Shown in pieces: positions 25,447-34,921 of a stretch of DNA of 61,711 bases (positions within the stretch are counted from its first letter, which is position 1; each line of letters opens with the position of its first letter). Source of the DNA: Desulfosporosinus fructosivorans (GTDB lineage: Bacteria > Bacillota > Desulfitobacteriia > Desulfitobacteriales > Desulfitobacteriaceae). The DNA lies in the NCBI RefSeq assembly GCF_004766045.1, contig NZ_SPQQ01000019.1, forward strand, positions 1-61,711. Reading direction: 5' to 3'. The position numbers and the translations under genes were made by a program. The notes beneath the pieces are model-generated. The model saw only the letters and a program-made list of their open reading frames with translations, did not search any database and had not been told where the DNA came from.

Positions 25447-25608
25447 GATATTTTCCTTCCACTTTGCCAGCACAGTATAAAATGCCGTATGGCAGCCACT
25501 CAGCTGAATAATCTAAATTACGAGGGGACTGGGCTAATCTGTGGGTCTATGGTCTAAATATTAAATAGTTTTCTCCAGAAAGACTAGGAAGATCCCAAAC
25601 AGAGGGAC

Positions 25609-26253
25609 TTAGAGGCTTGCTAATCTAACACCCATGTCAAAGGCTTTCTGACTATCAATTGGAAATTGTTCAGCTTTCACTTGAGACTTATGTTTTTCGT
25701 CAAACATAGATGCTTCATACTTGGAGTAATCTTCAAACTGGTAGGTATCTGTGGAGATCATAAATTCAGAAGTTCCCTTGAATATTTTCAGTAAGTTTTC
25801 GTTTTGTTGAAATAAAGCTTCGTAGTTAACTTGCTTCACAAAATCTTCCGGAACGTTCATTGTATAAATGAAACCCGATGATAGCTTACCTTGAAAAATA
25901 GATGGATGACCTTCATTATAGGAAAGGTTAGAAAACAGCAAACGTTCTAAAAAAGAACGCATTACTCCGGTAACATTGCCAAAATAGATGGGTGAACCCA
26001 ACAAAAGAACATCAGATTCTAAAATTTTCTCAAGAACATTTGTCAGGTCATCCTGCATAGCACAGTGTCCGGCATGCTTGCTATTTTTCCTTTTACAGGC
26101 AAAGCAGCTGATACAACCTTTAAAATTCAAGTCATATAAATGTATGACTTCCGTTTGGGCTCCCATAGATTTAGCTCCATCGAGAGCTTTTTGTAATAAT
26201 GTATCGGTATTCCAGTTCTTTCTCGGACTCCCATTGACAGCAATTACTTTCAT
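25609..26253 (-). CDS. flavodoxin-fold NAD(P)H-dependent FMN reductase / iron-sulfur flavoprotein type
   Basis: A 214-residue protein that begins with the FMN-binding loop VNGSPRKNWNTDTLLQKAL. Near residue 48 it has the cysteine motif GCISCFACKRK with a further Cys at GHCAMQDD, a pattern that in iron-sulfur flavoproteins binds a [4Fe-4S] cluster. The second flavin loop is LGSPIYFGNVTG near 87. It would transfer electrons from NAD(P)H or ferredoxin in the cytoplasm. It stands alone and could supply reductant to nearby redox systems, but that is inference. Confidence 0.87.
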   Translation of the reverse strand: MKVIAVNGSPRKNWNTDTLLQKALDGAKSMGAQTEVIHLYDLNFKGCISCFACKRKNSKHAGHCAMQDDLTNVLEKILESDVLLLGSPIYFGNVTGVMRSFLERLLFSNLSYNEGHPSIFQGKLSSGFIYTMNVPEDFVKQVNYEALFQQNENLLKIFKGTSEFMISTDTYQFEDYSKYEASMFDEKHKSQVKAEQFPIDSQKAFDMGVRLASL

Positions 26254-26388
26254 AGCAACTATTCATCTCCTACTAATTAATTTAAGCTGACAATAGAATT
26301 ATACTCACAAGAAACTAATATACAAGTACGCACTTTTTTGTGCCTTTAAACTTTTTAGCTAAGGAGTATCCACTAATGCATCTCATAT

Positions 26389-27597
26389 TCACAACGAGTT
26401 TCTCTCAACTATTACTTCATTATTTAGCTCTTCCATTAGTAATCTAACTCCAACGTGCCACGTCTTGTCCTCTGCATATTTTGTATTGATCCAAACTATC
26501 GGGTCAATCGACAATGGTCTATCTTTCCTAAGAGTTGCCACCAAATTTGCTGCAATTCGGGACGAATCTAGTATATTGGTATTATAAGCTTGCCAACTAC
26601 CATAGACATTAAAAGGGTTGTTGGCAATCATTTTAGCATTTTTAGCATTTTTAGGAACGAAAGATTGTTCCTGGCCTGTGATTGCAAATAATAGTAATGG
26701 ATCAATATCATATTCATGGGAGGCTTGAATTATTGAAGAATAATACGGTTCTTCGCACAGTATCGAACCTTTTCTTGATAAGAACTGAATTAAGCTTTTC
26801 TCATCTAATTGCCTATATTGCAGTTTATACATTAGTTGCTCTTTATTATCTTGTTGATGAGTATTCTCTTGGGTTGGGACAACCTCATCATTCTTTTCTT
26901 TATATTGTAGTCCAGCAAATATCATTTGAGGGTTAATTCCGGTAACGCTATTAATTTGCCTTACAACTTGGCTTGAATTAAATATGGCAGTCAACATTAA
27001 AGAGGCAACTAGTACTTGATAAAGAATATAGTCTCTAATTATCTTGCCTTTTAAATAATCATAATTTGCACGAAATCTCTCAACCAAGAAACCTCTGAAA
27101 TATGAGGTCTCTATCACAATCGTTGGATTAATACGGCAATCATCTTCCTGATTGAATATGGATTTATCGATTATATATTCCAATTCATAATTAAAGTACT
27201 CATTATATGAATTAGCGACCTTTATTAGTAATAGATCAATATGTTTTTCTTCGATTGGACTGCAGCACTTATTATTTAGCCAATTAATAAGTGCTGCATT
27301 AAAGTTCTCCCCAGTATCCTTTATAAATAGACATGCACGAAATATATCCGACCCGCAAATGTTGTAATTATCAGTTATTACAGCCCGTCGAAGAACTTCA
27401 ACTTTCACCTGATCTCTGATTCTTTTATTGAAGTCTTGTATATACTTATCAATAACTTTATCAATTGAATCAGCTAGGATTATAGATCGTTGCTCAATAC
27501 TGGCAGTAGGATATTTTCTTTGAATATAATTTCTAAATGATATTATTTGATTACTTTGTAAAACTTTAAATTGTTTAAGTTCAGCTACAAACTCCAC
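26389..27597 (-). CDS. hypothetical protein with a C-terminal lysozyme/glucosaminidase-like domain
   Basis: A 402-residue protein started at GTG 27597. Residues 1-190 are hydrophilic and charged with no recognised domain. One likely membrane helix (YQVLVASLMLTAIF) lies near residue 195. After a charged linker, residues 275-395 contain YDIDPLLLFAITGQEQSF, NNPFNVYGSWQAY and SSRIAANLVATL, typical of glucosaminidase or transglycosylase folds with a catalytic-type glutamate in GQEQSF. The helix would put the catalytic domain outside and the 190-residue head inside, an unusual order. The function may lie in cell-wall turnover or sporulation. Confidence 0.65.
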   Translation of the reverse strand: MEFVAELKQFKVLQSNQIISFRNYIQRKYPTASIEQRSIILADSIDKVIDKYIQDFNKRIRDQVKVEVLRRAVITDNYNICGSDIFRACLFIKDTGENFNAALINWLNNKCCSPIEEKHIDLLLIKVANSYNEYFNYELEYIIDKSIFNQEDDCRINPTIVIETSYFRGFLVERFRANYDYLKGKIIRDYILYQVLVASLMLTAIFNSSQVVRQINSVTGINPQMIFAGLQYKEKNDEVVPTQENTHQQDNKEQLMYKLQYRQLDEKSLIQFLSRKGSILCEEPYYSSIIQASHEYDIDPLLLFAITGQEQSFVPKNAKNAKMIANNPFNVYGSWQAYNTNILDSSRIAANLVATLRKDRPLSIDPIVWINTKYAEDKTWHVGVRLLMEELNNEVIVERNSL

Positions 27598-27933
27598 AAA
27601 ATCATCCTCAACATTAATTTAAGACGGCCCGTATACCCGTCAATCCTCACGCACCGTCCGTAAAGGCTATGTTCAGTAACGGCAATGTTTAGTAACGGAT
27701 CTGCAGCCCATGATAACTTTATCACCGAGGATCGCCACGGAGACCCTGTGTTAGAGTCAACCTGATTATAAAGACTTTCATAGTTAACTTTCTGAATTCA
27801 ACTTCTATTTTGAGGTGCTAATTACCATACTTCTAGTTACAATCCCACATCTTCCCTATTATAATTCCACATCTTTCCTATATCTCCTTCTACGATTGCC
27901 TAAATAATCCGCTCCAATTTATTATTCAGTCAT

Positions 27934-29010
27934 TTAGGATGATCCTAACATACTGTTTAACTTCTCAGGATCAATGGGATAGCCTATCTCTCTTGCTGCA
28001 TCCATCATCGCTTCGATGTTTCTAAGCGGCGTTTCTACCGGCAAACTACAGCCTGACATAATAACATATCCTTTAGGCGAATCCCAGGCTTGCTGCACGC
28101 AATTAATCACTGCCTCGCGCACATCGGCAGGAGTGCCAGCGTACATCACTGCTGAAGGATCTACATGTCCAAGTATTTTAACTCTATCGCCAATCTGTTC
28201 CTTGCATTTTTGAAGATTTACGACATTGTCGACACTGAATCCAGCGACGCCCATAGCGACTATATCTTCCCATATTTTATCTGTTTTTCCGCAAATATGC
28301 ATCGTAACAGGCTTTCCTTTAGAAGTGATATATTGCACTAATTTTTTCAAATAAGGCTCACCAAATTCTCGGAAATGTTTGGGACCCACAATCGTGCAGG
28401 AAGACATGGGCTCGGAAATTGTTGGGGTCAGACCAAGGTCAATGATCGCCTGAGCATATCTGATACAAGTTTCCAAGGAAACTTGGCAAGCACGATGAAC
28501 GTCCTCCGGATTAGTGAAGAATAACTTACTCATCTTCTCAATTCCCAATAGAAAAAAAGCATTAGTAAAAGGACCAACAAGCCCACCTGCACAAGAAACT
28601 TCTTCTCCCAATTCATCGATTAGATATTTCATGGCTTCGATATGGATAGGTAACCGACCATCTTTATACGGATCGGCTGATTCTAGACTGTCAATTTGGC
28701 CGATATCTTCAAGAGCTGGAGCAGCCAGATCGGCTGTATTGTCTGCTGGAAAATTAATTTTCGCGCCCATTGCTTCTGCCCAAGGAAACAAATCCGTAAA
28801 TATTCTTACCCCATCATAGCCAAAACGGCGGTATGAAGCAATTTGGGCATCGGCAATAATTCTGGCACTATGATTAAATTCAGATATTCTACAACCATAA
28901 ATCCGAGCAACCCCGTTGGCTACATTCGGATTGCAGGGAAGGCGATCCGCCATTTCCCCTCTTGCTATGGCCGTAGCTCTTTCAATCGGGGTCATTTTGT
29001 CCTTCATCAT
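27934..29010 (-). CDS. MtaA-like corrinoid-dependent methyltransferase (UroD superfamily)
   Basis: A 358-residue protein of the methylcobamide:CoM methyltransferase type. Unlike the two UroD-type genes at 14-20 kb it keeps the zinc-ligand pattern: MHICGKTDKI near 243 gives His and Cys, and MSGCSLPVETPLRN near 318 gives the later Cys. The start overlaps the corrinoid gene stop (ATGA), which shows tight co-translation. The product is the last gene of a seven-gene operon. The final methyl acceptor is unknown; CoM is not expected in this kind of bacterium, so a thiol or a pterin is more likely. Confidence 0.88.
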   Translation of the reverse strand: MMKDKMTPIERATAIARGEMADRLPCNPNVANGVARIYGCRISEFNHSARIIADAQIASYRRFGYDGVRIFTDLFPWAEAMGAKINFPADNTADLAAPALEDIGQIDSLESADPYKDGRLPIHIEAMKYLIDELGEEVSCAGGLVGPFTNAFFLLGIEKMSKLFFTNPEDVHRACQVSLETCIRYAQAIIDLGLTPTISEPMSSCTIVGPKHFREFGEPYLKKLVQYITSKGKPVTMHICGKTDKIWEDIVAMGVAGFSVDNVVNLQKCKEQIGDRVKILGHVDPSAVMYAGTPADVREAVINCVQQAWDSPKGYVIMSGCSLPVETPLRNIEAMMDAAREIGYPIDPEKLNSMLGSS

Positions 29011-29663
29011 AGTTGCTCCTCCTGTACCAAATCTTGGGCTAATTTAGCTGCCTTAGAGGCATCTTCCGCATAATAGGCACCAATTTTATCGGCAAACCTT
29101 TTGGAGATTGGCCCTCCACCGATCATAACTTTGATCTTATCCTGCAACTTATCTCTTTCTAAGAGCTGCATTACTTCTTTCATACCTTCCATGGTCGTAG
29201 TCATCAAGGTTGATAACGCGATAAGATCTGCTTTAATTTCTTTGGCTTTCTCGACAAAGTCTACAGGCGGCACATCTCTTCCTAAATCAACCACCTCAAA
29301 GCCCAAGGTTTCCAACATTATTTTAACGAGATTTTTCCCAATATCATGCGTATCACCTTCAACAACCCCTATTACGACTTTGTGTTTCTCTCCGATTTTA
29401 TCTTGCTTTAAATGGGGTCTTAAAACGCCCAGTCCTGCATACATAGCATCTGAACACATCAGCAATTCAGGAATAAAGTATTCTTCCTCTTCGTACAATT
29501 CACCGGCTCGATCCATCCCGTGTGCTAACCCTTTAGTAATGGCTTCATAGGGGTCAAAACTATTTTTTAGATACTCTTGAGCCAGTTCTACCGTCAGATT
29601 TTCATCCATATTTACAACTGAATCAGCTAATTGCACTAATAGCCTTTGCCTTAGATCTGACAT
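29007..29663 (-). CDS. corrinoid protein of the DCCP/ABC operon
   Basis: A 218-residue cobalamin-binding protein with the helical cap at 1-90, the motif EGDTHDIGKNL near 110, LSTLMTTTMEGM near 160 and IGGGPIS near 188. It carries methyl groups between an upstream donor and the MtaA-like enzyme whose start codon overlaps its stop. It differs in sequence from the corrinoid protein at 17021, so the two systems are separate. The gene follows the double-cubane protein gene by 23 bases. Confidence 0.93.
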   Translation of the reverse strand: MSDLRQRLLVQLADSVVNMDENLTVELAQEYLKNSFDPYEAITKGLAHGMDRAGELYEEEEYFIPELLMCSDAMYAGLGVLRPHLKQDKIGEKHKVVIGVVEGDTHDIGKNLVKIMLETLGFEVVDLGRDVPPVDFVEKAKEIKADLIALSTLMTTTMEGMKEVMQLLERDKLQDKIKVMIGGGPISKRFADKIGAYYAEDASKAAKLAQDLVQEEQL

Positions 29664-29686
29664 ACCCCGCCTCCTCCTCTCTTCCC

Positions 29687-30829
29687 CTAGTTAATCATTT
29701 CTAGGAACGCTTCGATCCGAACCTTTAATTGCTCCACATCGGATTCTGAATAGTCGGTTTCGATTTGCAAAAACGGACGACTTCTCTTCTCCTGAAGGTA
29801 TTTCTTCAAGCTATAAGACTCTATGTTATAAGTATGACATCCTTGCCAGGTGAGATCCACGACACCATCCACGTCAAACTCGTCCGCTAATCTCTCGACA
29901 AGTTCAAACCGAGCAAGGTTCGGAGACATACAGGAACAAGGCGTTCTGAGATATTTCTCGGCAATCGCTAAAAGAGGTTCTTTCTCTTCATCTACTTGAT
30001 CATAAACTGCTTTATACCCTTCGCAGCTTTCAAAACAGACAACATTTCCGCCATTCTCTTCAATAATCTGGACAACCTTATGAGACCCGATCCCTACTGG
30101 AACCCCAGTTAAGAGTATTCTTGGCGTCTTCGTCGTAAATGGGGTCACCCCCTTGCCGTGTAATGCCTTCAATTCTAACGTTAAACGATCGACCATGAGC
30201 ACAACTTCCTGCTTGTCAACACTAAAGCTTCGATTATAAAGCACCATCAGCAAATCTATGCCACTGATCGGTGCGGGCTTAAGTTTAGCAATATCCTGTA
30301 AGGCTTTAAGTGAACGCCGCTCTTCATTCATCATTTGGATAGCTTCACGTAAATCGTGATCCGTTATGGTTACGCTGAATTCGACTTCCAAACGATTTTT
30401 CAGTCTAAGTATTTCTCCATACCAATACTGTAAAGCCTCTTCGTCCTGCTTTTGCGGAAGCTGCAGTAAGTGAAGAGGCTTTATTTCGGAAAGCAACTCA
30501 TACATTTTTTTCTTACCATCACAGGTTGTTTCAGCAATCAGAAGATCAGATACATTAAAGAAGGGACATGCGCCAGAAGCTGCATACCCATAGCTTGATT
30601 TAATAAGAGGACAAAGATTTCTGGGCAGAACCTTTTCGGCTACGGCAATAGGGTCCTGTTTGGTACTACATAGAGGAATGGGAATTGCTCCGGCCGCTAG
30701 GACTAATTCCATGGGCGAATATATACAATACTTCCCTACAACTTTCCTACCCTCTTCTTTGGCAGCTTGTAACGCAGTAATACCTTTTGCGCGCAAACCC
30801 TCAAATTCACATAATAGATCGGATTCCAT
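29687..30829 (-). CDS. double-cubane-cluster protein (2-hydroxyacyl-CoA dehydratase / BadD-HgdB family)
   Basis: A 380-residue protein of the family that includes HgdB, benzoyl-CoA reductase subunits and the single-subunit double-cubane-cluster proteins (DCCP). Cysteines at the expected places are PRNLCPLIKSS near 73, ASGACPFF near 88, ETTCDGKKK near 103, CFESCEG near 270, TPCSCMSPN near 300 and WQGCHTYN near 330. The TPCSCMSPN and QxCHTYN signatures fit DCCP better than true dehydratases, and no second dehydratase subunit is encoded. DCCPs use ATP-driven electron injection to reach very low potentials. A neighbour encodes the matching activase. Confidence 0.85.
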   Translation of the reverse strand: MESDLLCEFEGLRAKGITALQAAKEEGRKVVGKYCIYSPMELVLAAGAIPIPLCSTKQDPIAVAEKVLPRNLCPLIKSSYGYAASGACPFFNVSDLLIAETTCDGKKKMYELLSEIKPLHLLQLPQKQDEEALQYWYGEILRLKNRLEVEFSVTITDHDLREAIQMMNEERRSLKALQDIAKLKPAPISGIDLLMVLYNRSFSVDKQEVVLMVDRLTLELKALHGKGVTPFTTKTPRILLTGVPVGIGSHKVVQIIEENGGNVVCFESCEGYKAVYDQVDEEKEPLLAIAEKYLRTPCSCMSPNLARFELVERLADEFDVDGVVDLTWQGCHTYNIESYSLKKYLQEKRSRPFLQIETDYSESDVEQLKVRIEAFLEMIN

Positions 30830-30845
30830 TCTAATTCCTCCTTCA

Positions 30846-31610
30846 CTACAATTTTTCGAAGCCTAGGATTGCAGCACCAAGCGCACCGACAATCTGAGGT
30901 TGATGGGCAATATTAAATTTAGCACCGAAGGCTGAGGATAGAATAGCACAAATCTCCGGATTGTTTGCCACCCCACCAGAAAACGTAATTTCTTCTAGAC
31001 AGGTAACTCTGGACGTTAAACTCATCATTTTATTCGCAATGGTTTGAACGATTCCTGAAGCAATTGCTTCTTTCGTCACTTCTTGGGCAAGGAGACCAAT
31101 GATCTCTGACTCGGCAAAAACGGTGCACATACTGTTAATACTTACTGGCTTGCTCCCTGATGCCAGTCGTCCTAATTCATCTAACGTGATATCAAGAATT
31201 CCTGTCATGACTTGTAAGAATCGCCCCGTACCAGCAGCACATTTATCATTCATGATAAAATCGACAACCGAACCATCTTCGGCGACCGCGATCACTTTGC
31301 TATCCTGACCTCCAATGTCTATGACGGTTCTGGTTTGCGGAAAGAGAAATCTAGCGCCCTTAGCATGACAGGTTATCTCGGTCACTTTTCTATCAATAAA
31401 AGCAAGTGACACCCGTCCATAACCAGTACCAACGATCATAGATATGTCTTGTTCTTGTAAGCCAGCTTTGTTTAGTGCTTCAAGAAATACATTTCTTCCA
31501 GCTTCTTTAGGGTTCCAGCCAGTTGGGATAATAGCCATACTTCTTATCGTTCCATCGAAAATGACTGCCTTCGTTGCAGTTGAACCAACATCAATTCCAG
31601 CGGTTATCAC
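30846..31610 (-). CDS. ATP-dependent activase of the double-cubane protein (HgdC/BadF family)
   Basis: A 254-residue ASKHA-type ATPase. GIDVGSTATKAVIFDG forms the first phosphate loop, VIDIGGQDSKVIAV the second near 95 and EITFSGGVANN the adenosine motif near 205. The conserved cysteines NDKCAAGTGRF near 123 and SMCTVFAES near 162 bind the bridging [4Fe-4S] cluster of the dimer. The enzyme hydrolyses ATP to drive electrons into its partner, which is encoded 16 bases downstream. It follows the ABC permease gene by 22 bases. Confidence 0.92.
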   Translation of the reverse strand: MITAGIDVGSTATKAVIFDGTIRSMAIIPTGWNPKEAGRNVFLEALNKAGLQEQDISMIVGTGYGRVSLAFIDRKVTEITCHAKGARFLFPQTRTVIDIGGQDSKVIAVAEDGSVVDFIMNDKCAAGTGRFLQVMTGILDITLDELGRLASGSKPVSINSMCTVFAESEIIGLLAQEVTKEAIASGIVQTIANKMMSLTSRVTCLEEITFSGGVANNPEICAILSSAFGAKFNIAHQPQIVGALGAAILGFEKL

Positions 31611-31632
31611 TACTTCACCTCTTCCCCCAATA

Positions 31633-32391
31633 TTAGTTGTTTATAGTCCAACGCAAAATTCTCACTTTCATGAGATCGAACAGGTACATTATCCCAACCA
31701 ATATACACGCCATAAAGATAAAGCCGGCAATGACAAGATCAAAGCGTGCGAAATCAGAGTAATATTGAACAAAATAGCCCATGCCGGAGGTCGCTCCAAA
31801 CATTTCCGCCACCACAAGCATTACAAAAGAGAATTTAAGGGCGATAGTGCACCCTGAAAGTATAGTGGGAGAAGCGGCCGGTAGAATCACACGGAACAAT
31901 TTCTCCACTTCGCCTATTTCCAGAGTAGCTGCATTTTCCAAATATCTCTTATCGATTGTCATTACTGCATTTACAGTGGTTCCCAGTGTTGGCCAAAAGG
32001 CGCCTATAAATATAATAAATATTGACGCCGATCGAAACGAGGGAAAAAGGTGAATTGCAAAAGGGGTTAATAGGGGCGCGGGAATGGCACTGAAAGCATT
32101 GATAAATGGGGTTGTATTTTTACGCAATGACTTTTTTAAACCAATTAGCACACCGAGGCTTATTCCACTAACTGTCGCCATAACATATGCGGGAATTAGC
32201 AATCCAAGAGAGCTTATCAGCCCTTTCATCAGCATATCAAAATGTGAGCCAAACGCTGGTATGACCATGCTAAGTCCACGGAATAAGAACGGATCAAGTA
32301 TGCCGAAAACATCTGTCAAAAGCTCGTAGGCGATTACTAATCCGCTGAAGATTAGCACTATACCCAACCTATCCTTTATAAATTTATTCAT
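31633..32391 (-). CDS. ABC transporter permease, SsuC/TauC type
   Basis: A 252-residue inner-membrane permease with about six helices, started at the ATG at 32391 with GAGGAG upstream. The EAA-type loop lies near NAATLEIGEVEKLFRVILPA around residue 160. It forms the channel for the substrate delivered by the lipoprotein encoded just upstream and is energised by the ATPase encoded at 33617. The family imports sulfonates, taurine, nitrate or small aromatics. Being in the same operon as a methyltransferase suggests the substrate is the methyl donor or a related compound. Confidence 0.9.
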   Translation of the reverse strand: MNKFIKDRLGIVLIFSGLVIAYELLTDVFGILDPFLFRGLSMVIPAFGSHFDMLMKGLISSLGLLIPAYVMATVSGISLGVLIGLKKSLRKNTTPFINAFSAIPAPLLTPFAIHLFPSFRSASIFIIFIGAFWPTLGTTVNAVMTIDKRYLENAATLEIGEVEKLFRVILPAASPTILSGCTIALKFSFVMLVVAEMFGATSGMGYFVQYYSDFARFDLVIAGFIFMACILVGIMYLFDLMKVRILRWTINN

Positions 32392-32446
32392 GGTAACGCT
32401 CCTCTTTGGAATACAAACTACTCTATGATTTTTCAAAACTTATATA

Positions 32447-32488
32447 AAAGGCATACTGGACAAATGTCTATATGCCCAGTATGCCTTT
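32447..32488 (-). terminator. intercistronic hairpin between binding-protein and permease genes
   Basis: AAAGGCATACTGG (32447-32459) pairs perfectly with CCAGTATGCCTTT (32476-32488). On the minus strand it is followed by TATATAAG. It lies between genes of one operon, so it probably stabilises or attenuates the transcript to give more binding protein than permease. Confidence 0.6.
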
Positions 32489-32506
32489 GTTTAGCAAAAA
32501 CTGAAA

Positions 32507-33583
32507 TTACAGGTTGAATTCGATGAACTCTTTTTGTTTCTCCTTATAGAAGTTACTATCAGGATACTTTGCTTGCAAATAGTCCAAAGCTGCTTTGTAA
32601 TTAGTGGTATCAATATGATCTTGAATGTCCACCGTAGGATCAACGATATAATCGAATTTCTGCATCTTCTCCCACATCTTTACTACACTGTTCTTATATG
32701 GGTCCGTTTCATATTTGATGTGAGGGCTTAACAAAAAGCTTTTTGCAGTTTCAACTGACATATCCAAATTTTTAACGGTTAGTTCTACAACGCGATCCAT
32801 ATTTGAGGGCATAATTTCTTCTGCTCGCAAATAGGCACGGAGCAATCTCTGTGCTGCTTCTGGGTTTTCTTTAAGCCAACTTGTTTTGGCAACCATACGG
32901 CAGCAGGAGTGATTAGGCCACAATTCATCTGGCCACATAACAATGTTCATACCTGCATCTTTAATCTGAAGTTCAAAACCTGTGGATACCGCACCGAAAT
33001 CCGCTCCACCGCTACGTACTGCTTCCATTACATCTGTATTCTTTTTCATTTCGACAAACGTGACATCTTTTTTCAGATCGAAGCCCGCGTCATACAAAAT
33101 ACCCTTTAGCACGATGTCCGGAGTGCCACCTCTCATAATAGCAATCTTTTTGCCACGGAAATCTTCCACGCTGTTATATTTTGTGCCGGGCATAGCAAAG
33201 ACAGGCGTTGCCCCGATAATCATATAGCCACCGAAAATGGTGAATTCTTGGCCATTTGCAATTTGAATCAGAGGGCCACCAGTACCATAGGTGGAAATAA
33301 CATCTACCTGACCAGAACTTAAAGCGGAAAAGGCGTCTGTTCCGTTATTAATATAAACGAGATCAACGTCAATCCCCTCTTCTCCCAGATATCCCTTGTC
33401 CTCTGCAAGATATTGGAACACTTGACCGGATGTTGCCTGTGCTGCTAATTTTACCTTTAACTTCTCGGACGGTGCTGCCTGGTTACTAGTGCTACCTGTG
33501 CTGACCGAGCCTTGGGAGCAACCAGTCAGCAACAGCATTCCTACTATTAATAGCGAAATTAATTTTACTACTTTTTTCATCAA
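32507..33583 (-). CDS. ABC transporter substrate-binding lipoprotein, SsuA/TauA/NMT1 type
   Basis: A 358-residue precursor with the lipoprotein signal KLISLLIVGMLLLTGCSQG, lipidated at Cys near residue 22. After a serine/threonine-rich linker the binding domain begins with LKVKLAAQATSGQ and contains ALSSGQVDVISTYGTGGP near 90 and GKKIAIMRGGTPD near 145. It would sit on the outer face of the membrane and capture the substrate. Its permease and ATPase genes flank it. Ligand specificity cannot be read from the sequence. Confidence 0.92.
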   Translation of the reverse strand: MMKKVVKLISLLIVGMLLLTGCSQGSVSTGSTSNQAAPSEKLKVKLAAQATSGQVFQYLAEDKGYLGEEGIDVDLVYINNGTDAFSALSSGQVDVISTYGTGGPLIQIANGQEFTIFGGYMIIGATPVFAMPGTKYNSVEDFRGKKIAIMRGGTPDIVLKGILYDAGFDLKKDVTFVEMKKNTDVMEAVRSGGADFGAVSTGFELQIKDAGMNIVMWPDELWPNHSCCRMVAKTSWLKENPEAAQRLLRAYLRAEEIMPSNMDRVVELTVKNLDMSVETAKSFLLSPHIKYETDPYKNSVVKMWEKMQKFDYIVDPTVDIQDHIDTTNYKAALDYLQAKYPDSNFYKEKQKEFIEFNL

Positions 33584-33616
33584 TCTCTCTCCTTAAATTG
33601 TATATATAATAGCCTT

Positions 33617-34405
33617 TTATAAATTATACGACTTCATTCTAACCTCATCATGGATGATTTTTATGAGGTTGTTTCGTAGTTGCATAGTCTGGGGATCGTC
33701 AAGCATCGTAGTCCTATCTGATTTCGACTTATCCTTAAATGAATAATTATAAATAACTTTGCTGGGCGATTGCCCAAATACAATAATATCCGTTGCCAAA
33801 AGCAACGCCTCATCCACATCATGGGTAACAAAGAAAATGGTCTTTCGACTTTCAGTCTCCTTATCCCACAAATCAAAAACCAAATCTTGCAGTTTAGCTC
33901 TTGTTACCGCATCTAACGCACCAAAAGGCTCATCCATCAAGAGAATCGGTGGATCTATGCCAAAGGCGCGTGCTATTGCACAACGTTGCTTCATGCCGCC
34001 GGAAAGTTCCTTAGGCAACTTATCAAAAACTGACTCTGGAAGTTCAACATCCCTGATTCTCCTAAGTGCTTCGGCTTTGCGCTCACTGAAGCTCATCTTC
34101 TTAAATCTCTGTTTAAGTGCTATCATGATATTTTCTCCAGCACTCATCCATGGAAAGAGACCGTAATCCTGAAACACAACTCCTCTTTGCAACCCTGCTT
34201 TCATTACTGGTGCATCATCTACAAAAATACTTCCAGAGCTTGGTTTTTCTAAGCCCGCTAGTAAACGAAGGAACGTGCTTTTTCCACAACCAGACTGCCC
34301 AAGCAAGCAGACAAAGGCTCCAGCTTCGACTTTCATATTAATGTCTGCTAATATCAAATCCTTGTCATAAGAAAAGCTTACATGGTTTACCGATACCTCT
34401 AGCAT
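33617..34405 (-). CDS. ABC transporter ATPase, SsuB/TauB type
   Basis: A 262-residue nucleotide-binding subunit with Walker A GQSGCGKSTFLRLL near 35, Q-loop VVFQDYGLFPW near 75, signature LSGGMKQRCAIARAF near 133, Walker B ILLMDEPFGALD near 155 and H-loop FFVTHDVDEALL near 190. It energises the importer and is the first gene of the seven-gene operon that ends with the MtaA-like methyltransferase. The promoter must lie in the AT-rich stretch from 34406 to about 34560; no operator of the MarR type was found there. Confidence 0.95.
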   Translation of the reverse strand: MLEVSVNHVSFSYDKDLILADINMKVEAGAFVCLLGQSGCGKSTFLRLLAGLEKPSSGSIFVDDAPVMKAGLQRGVVFQDYGLFPWMSAGENIMIALKQRFKKMSFSERKAEALRRIRDVELPESVFDKLPKELSGGMKQRCAIARAFGIDPPILLMDEPFGALDAVTRAKLQDLVFDLWDKETESRKTIFFVTHDVDEALLLATDIIVFGQSPSKVIYNYSFKDKSKSDRTTMLDDPQTMQLRNNLIKIIHDEVRMKSYNL

Positions 34406-34644
34406 AAATTCCCTCCCTTTTCTGCGATTTCATAAATTCACCCTCCTATCGATCAACGTTTTACGACAGCATCAGTCTTTAGCACACTTAGATATAAGTA
34501 TACATTATCTATATATTATAAGTCTATATAATTGTTAGCTAATGAATCGTCATGGAAGTGAGCGATAACTGGATAACAGATCCAGCGTTCTTGCCTGTCC
34601 AGAGTAGACGAATAATCACCACGACATCATCCTTGAAAAAAGAA

Positions 34645-34696
34645 GAAAGATGTCTCTAGTGTTACTGCAAAAACAGTAACACTAGAGACATCTTTC
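34645..34696. terminator. 23-base perfect inverted repeat
   Basis: Arms 34645-34667 and 34674-34696 are perfect inverted copies with the loop CAAAAA. It lies in the 515-base gap between the ABC operon promoter and the hypothetical gene at 34922 and probably insulates them. The rest of the gap shows no supported gene. Confidence 0.6.
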
Positions 34697-34921
34697 ATGA
34701 AATATCCTTTATAAAAATACTCGCTGGTTGATAGTGTCCGACTTTATTATTTTACCTCATCAATTTCTTTCTCTAAATCAATAAGTCTACCTGAACCATT
34801 TGCTTTCACTCCACGTGCCCAGTCGCCCAATAGAGCTATATTTATTATAGTCATTTTGCTGTGACCAGGCCTAATGTAACTCTACAAACTATTTCTGCAA
34901 CGGTATAAAGAACATTTGACA

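Noticed and set aside
27598..27933. GC-richer gap with short near-repeats after the MtaA-like gene
   Set aside because: Two similar blocks of about 17 bases are seen near 27840-27880, but there is no coding or structural signal strong enough to name.
34747..34854. A 35-codon minus-strand frame after the 23-base hairpin
   Set aside because: No convincing ribosome binding site and no recognised motif; it may be a chance frame.
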